This document shows, one piece after another, positions 4,126-5,450 of a stretch of DNA of 5,450 nt (position 1 is its first letter; every line of letters starts with the position of its first letter). The notes beneath the pieces are model-generated. The model did not search any database, had not been told where the DNA came from, and saw only the letters and a list, made by a program, of their open reading frames with translations. The DNA lies in NCBI GenBank assembly GCA_003536545.1, contig DPZW01000097.1, positions 1 through 5,450 on the forward strand, in the 5' to 3' direction. The DNA comes from Rhodospirillaceae bacterium. GTDB taxonomy: Bacteria; Pseudomonadota; Alphaproteobacteria; UBA11073. Both the position numbers and the translations under genes were made by a program.

Positions 4126-5450
4126 CTGGCATTATCATCAAAAATGGTGCTGCCGCCCCGATAGATGTTTTATATCGCATGCTGGATGCACTGCGGCATC
4201 GCGGCCCGGATGGAAACGGCGAATACCGTGATAAGAATATTGGCCTTATCCACACACGCCTTGCCATCATCGACCCCATGGGCGGCATCCAACCCTTGCA
4301 TGATCGCAATATGGTCCTGGTCGGCAATGGTGAAATTTATAACTATATTGAACTGAATTACGAATTAGGTCCGCAGGATTACCGCACGGGATCTGATTTT
4401 GAACCTGTGATGAAATTATTGCAGCGTGATGGCACTGCGGCATTTGCAAAATTGCGCGCGATGTATGCGCAGGGTAGCTATACGCCTAGTGATGGAAAAA
4501 TTATTATTGCCCGCGATCGCTATGGCATTAAACCGCTTTATTATGCAGAAACGCCCTATTTGTTTGGCTTTGCCTCGCAACCTTCCGCCTTGTTGCAGCT
4601 ACCTGGGATCAGCAATCAGCTCACGCCGAAAATGCCCCAACAATTATTGCAGGTCGGTGCCATTCATGGCCGCGAGACAATCTATCAGGATATTTTCAGA
4701 ATTCTGCCAGGTGAAATCATGAAGGTGGGCGGCAAGCGCGAACGCATTCCAGCTCTGCCCAAGCCGCAACAAAGCAAAGCCACCTTCCCCGATGCCGTGA
4801 AATTGTTTGATAAGAAATTTGAAAATTCTGTCATGCTGCATCAACGCAGCGATGTACCTTATGGCATGTTTTTATCGGGTGGCCTGGACTCCACGGCGGT
4901 TCTGACCATGATGGCACGACTGAATGACAAGCCTGTCACCACTTTTACCTGTGGTTTTGCTTCTAAAACCGTGGAAGATGAACGGCCGCGTGCGCGCGAA
5001 ATTGCCAAGGCTCTTCGCACCCATCATCATGAAGTTGAATTTACAGAGAATGATTTCTGGAAATTGCTGCCACAGGTCGCGAGCGCACTGGATGATCCCA
5101 TCATTGATTATGCCACCCTGCCTACTTTCAAACTGGCGGCTGAAGCAAAAAATTATGTGAAAGTAATTTTATCCGGCGAAGGCGGCGACGAGGCATTGGG
5201 CGGCTATGGCCGTTACCGCAAAGCCATGCAGCCCTGGCCATTGGGTTATAGAGCCAAAGGCCGCTTTGACGGATTAGGCATTTTGCGCGATGAAAAACCC
5301 GTGCGCACTCAGACGGTATATGAAGGCACAAAATTGCAACGTGCGCAGGCGGCGGATTTTGCAGGATGGCTACCGGATAATCTGCTTATCAAGCTTGATC
5401 GTTGTCTGATGGCAAATGGCATTGAAGGCCGCACACCTTTTCTGGAGCCA
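4113..5450 (+). CDS. asnB: Asparagine synthase-type glutamine amidotransferase, 3'-truncated by window
   Basis: Two-domain enzyme that takes ammonia from glutamine and, using ATP, amidates a carboxylate: aspartate in true asparagine synthase, other acids in relatives. Met removal would expose Cys2 of MCGIAG, the class II glutaminase nucleophile. RHRGPDG (28-34), R49, NGEIYNY (72-78) and D95 complete the glutaminase site. The synthetase domain has the pyrophosphate loop SGGLDS (255-260), DDPIIDYATLP, SGEGGDE (354-360) followed by GGYGRY, and DRCLMANGIEGRTPFLEP at the window edge. 446 codons are visible without a stop; by comparison with about 550-640 residues in the family, 100-200 are missing. 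The start lies inside the glycosyltransferase 3' end in another frame, without its own ribosome binding site. This pairing suggests polysaccharide modification, as with amidation of sugar acids in O-antigens, rather than plain asparagine supply. The symbol denotes the family; the substrate is open. Confidence 0.9.
   Translation, partial: MCGIAGIIIKNGAAAPIDVLYRMLDALRHRGPDGNGEYRDKNIGLIHTRLAIIDPMGGIQPLHDRNMVLVGNGEIYNYIELNYELGPQDYRTGSDFEPVMKLLQRDGTAAFAKLRAMYAQGSYTPSDGKIIIARDRYGIKPLYYAETPYLFGFASQPSALLQLPGISNQLTPKMPQQLLQVGAIHGRETIYQDIFRILPGEIMKVGGKRERIPALPKPQQSKATFPDAVKLFDKKFENSVMLHQRSDVPYGMFLSGGLDSTAVLTMMARLNDKPVTTFTCGFASKTVEDERPRAREIAKALRTHHHEVEFTENDFWKLLPQVASALDDPIIDYATLPTFKLAAEAKNYVKVILSGEGGDEALGGYGRYRKAMQPWPLGYRAKGRFDGLGILRDEKPVRTQTVYEGTKLQRAQAADFAGWLPDNLLIKLDRCLMANGIEGRTPFLEP

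Noticed and set aside
1..5450. CRISPR array or regularly spaced repeats
   Set aside because: No repeated unit occurs more than twice at regular spacing anywhere in the window.

Overview
The window looks like a moderate-GC (about 50%) bacterial chromosome segment. Alphaproteobacteria are the best guess. The receiver protein has the 'GPDRRR' linker and helical tail that I associate with that class, and the short XRE regulator resembles ones I recall from there. This assignment rests on family memory, not on a search. Sequence position 1 is probably a contig end, because the window opens exactly on one arm of a perfect 24-bp inverted repeat.

Layout. (1) 3-806, plus strand: most of a class I glyceraldehyde-3-phosphate dehydrogenase gene (gap), 5' end missing. 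(2) 807-1774: a roughly 1-kb cassette with two divergent genes, a type IV prepilin-like single-pass protein (minus) and a small XRE/Cro-type regulator (plus). They share one 70-bp control region whose -10 elements overlap. (3) 1775-1820: a diverged second copy of the last 15 codons of gap, with its own stop codon, abutting the next gene. (4) 1821-2825, minus strand: a two-domain protein with a CheY-like receiver and an Hpt-like tail that has lost the usual phospho-acceptor in both domains. (5) 2918-2992, minus strand: tRNA-Val(GAC) with an encoded CCA end. (6) 3061-5450, plus strand: a GT4 glycosyltransferase overlapping by 13 bp an asparagine-synthase-type amidotransferase that runs off the window. 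Together these look like the start of a surface-polysaccharide operon.

The most interesting structure is the cassette between two copies of the gap 3' end. Gap and the receiver gene would be convergent neighbours without it. The simplest reading is that DNA carrying the prepilin-like gene and its probable regulator entered at the gap terminus, brought a replacement 3' end, and pushed the old end downstream, where it now decays. No integrase or transposase lies in the window, so it resembles the att-flanked remnants left by integrative elements, or a tandem duplication followed by deletion. The second notable item is the receiver/Hpt-like protein, which looks like a phosphorelay protein that no longer relays phosphate.
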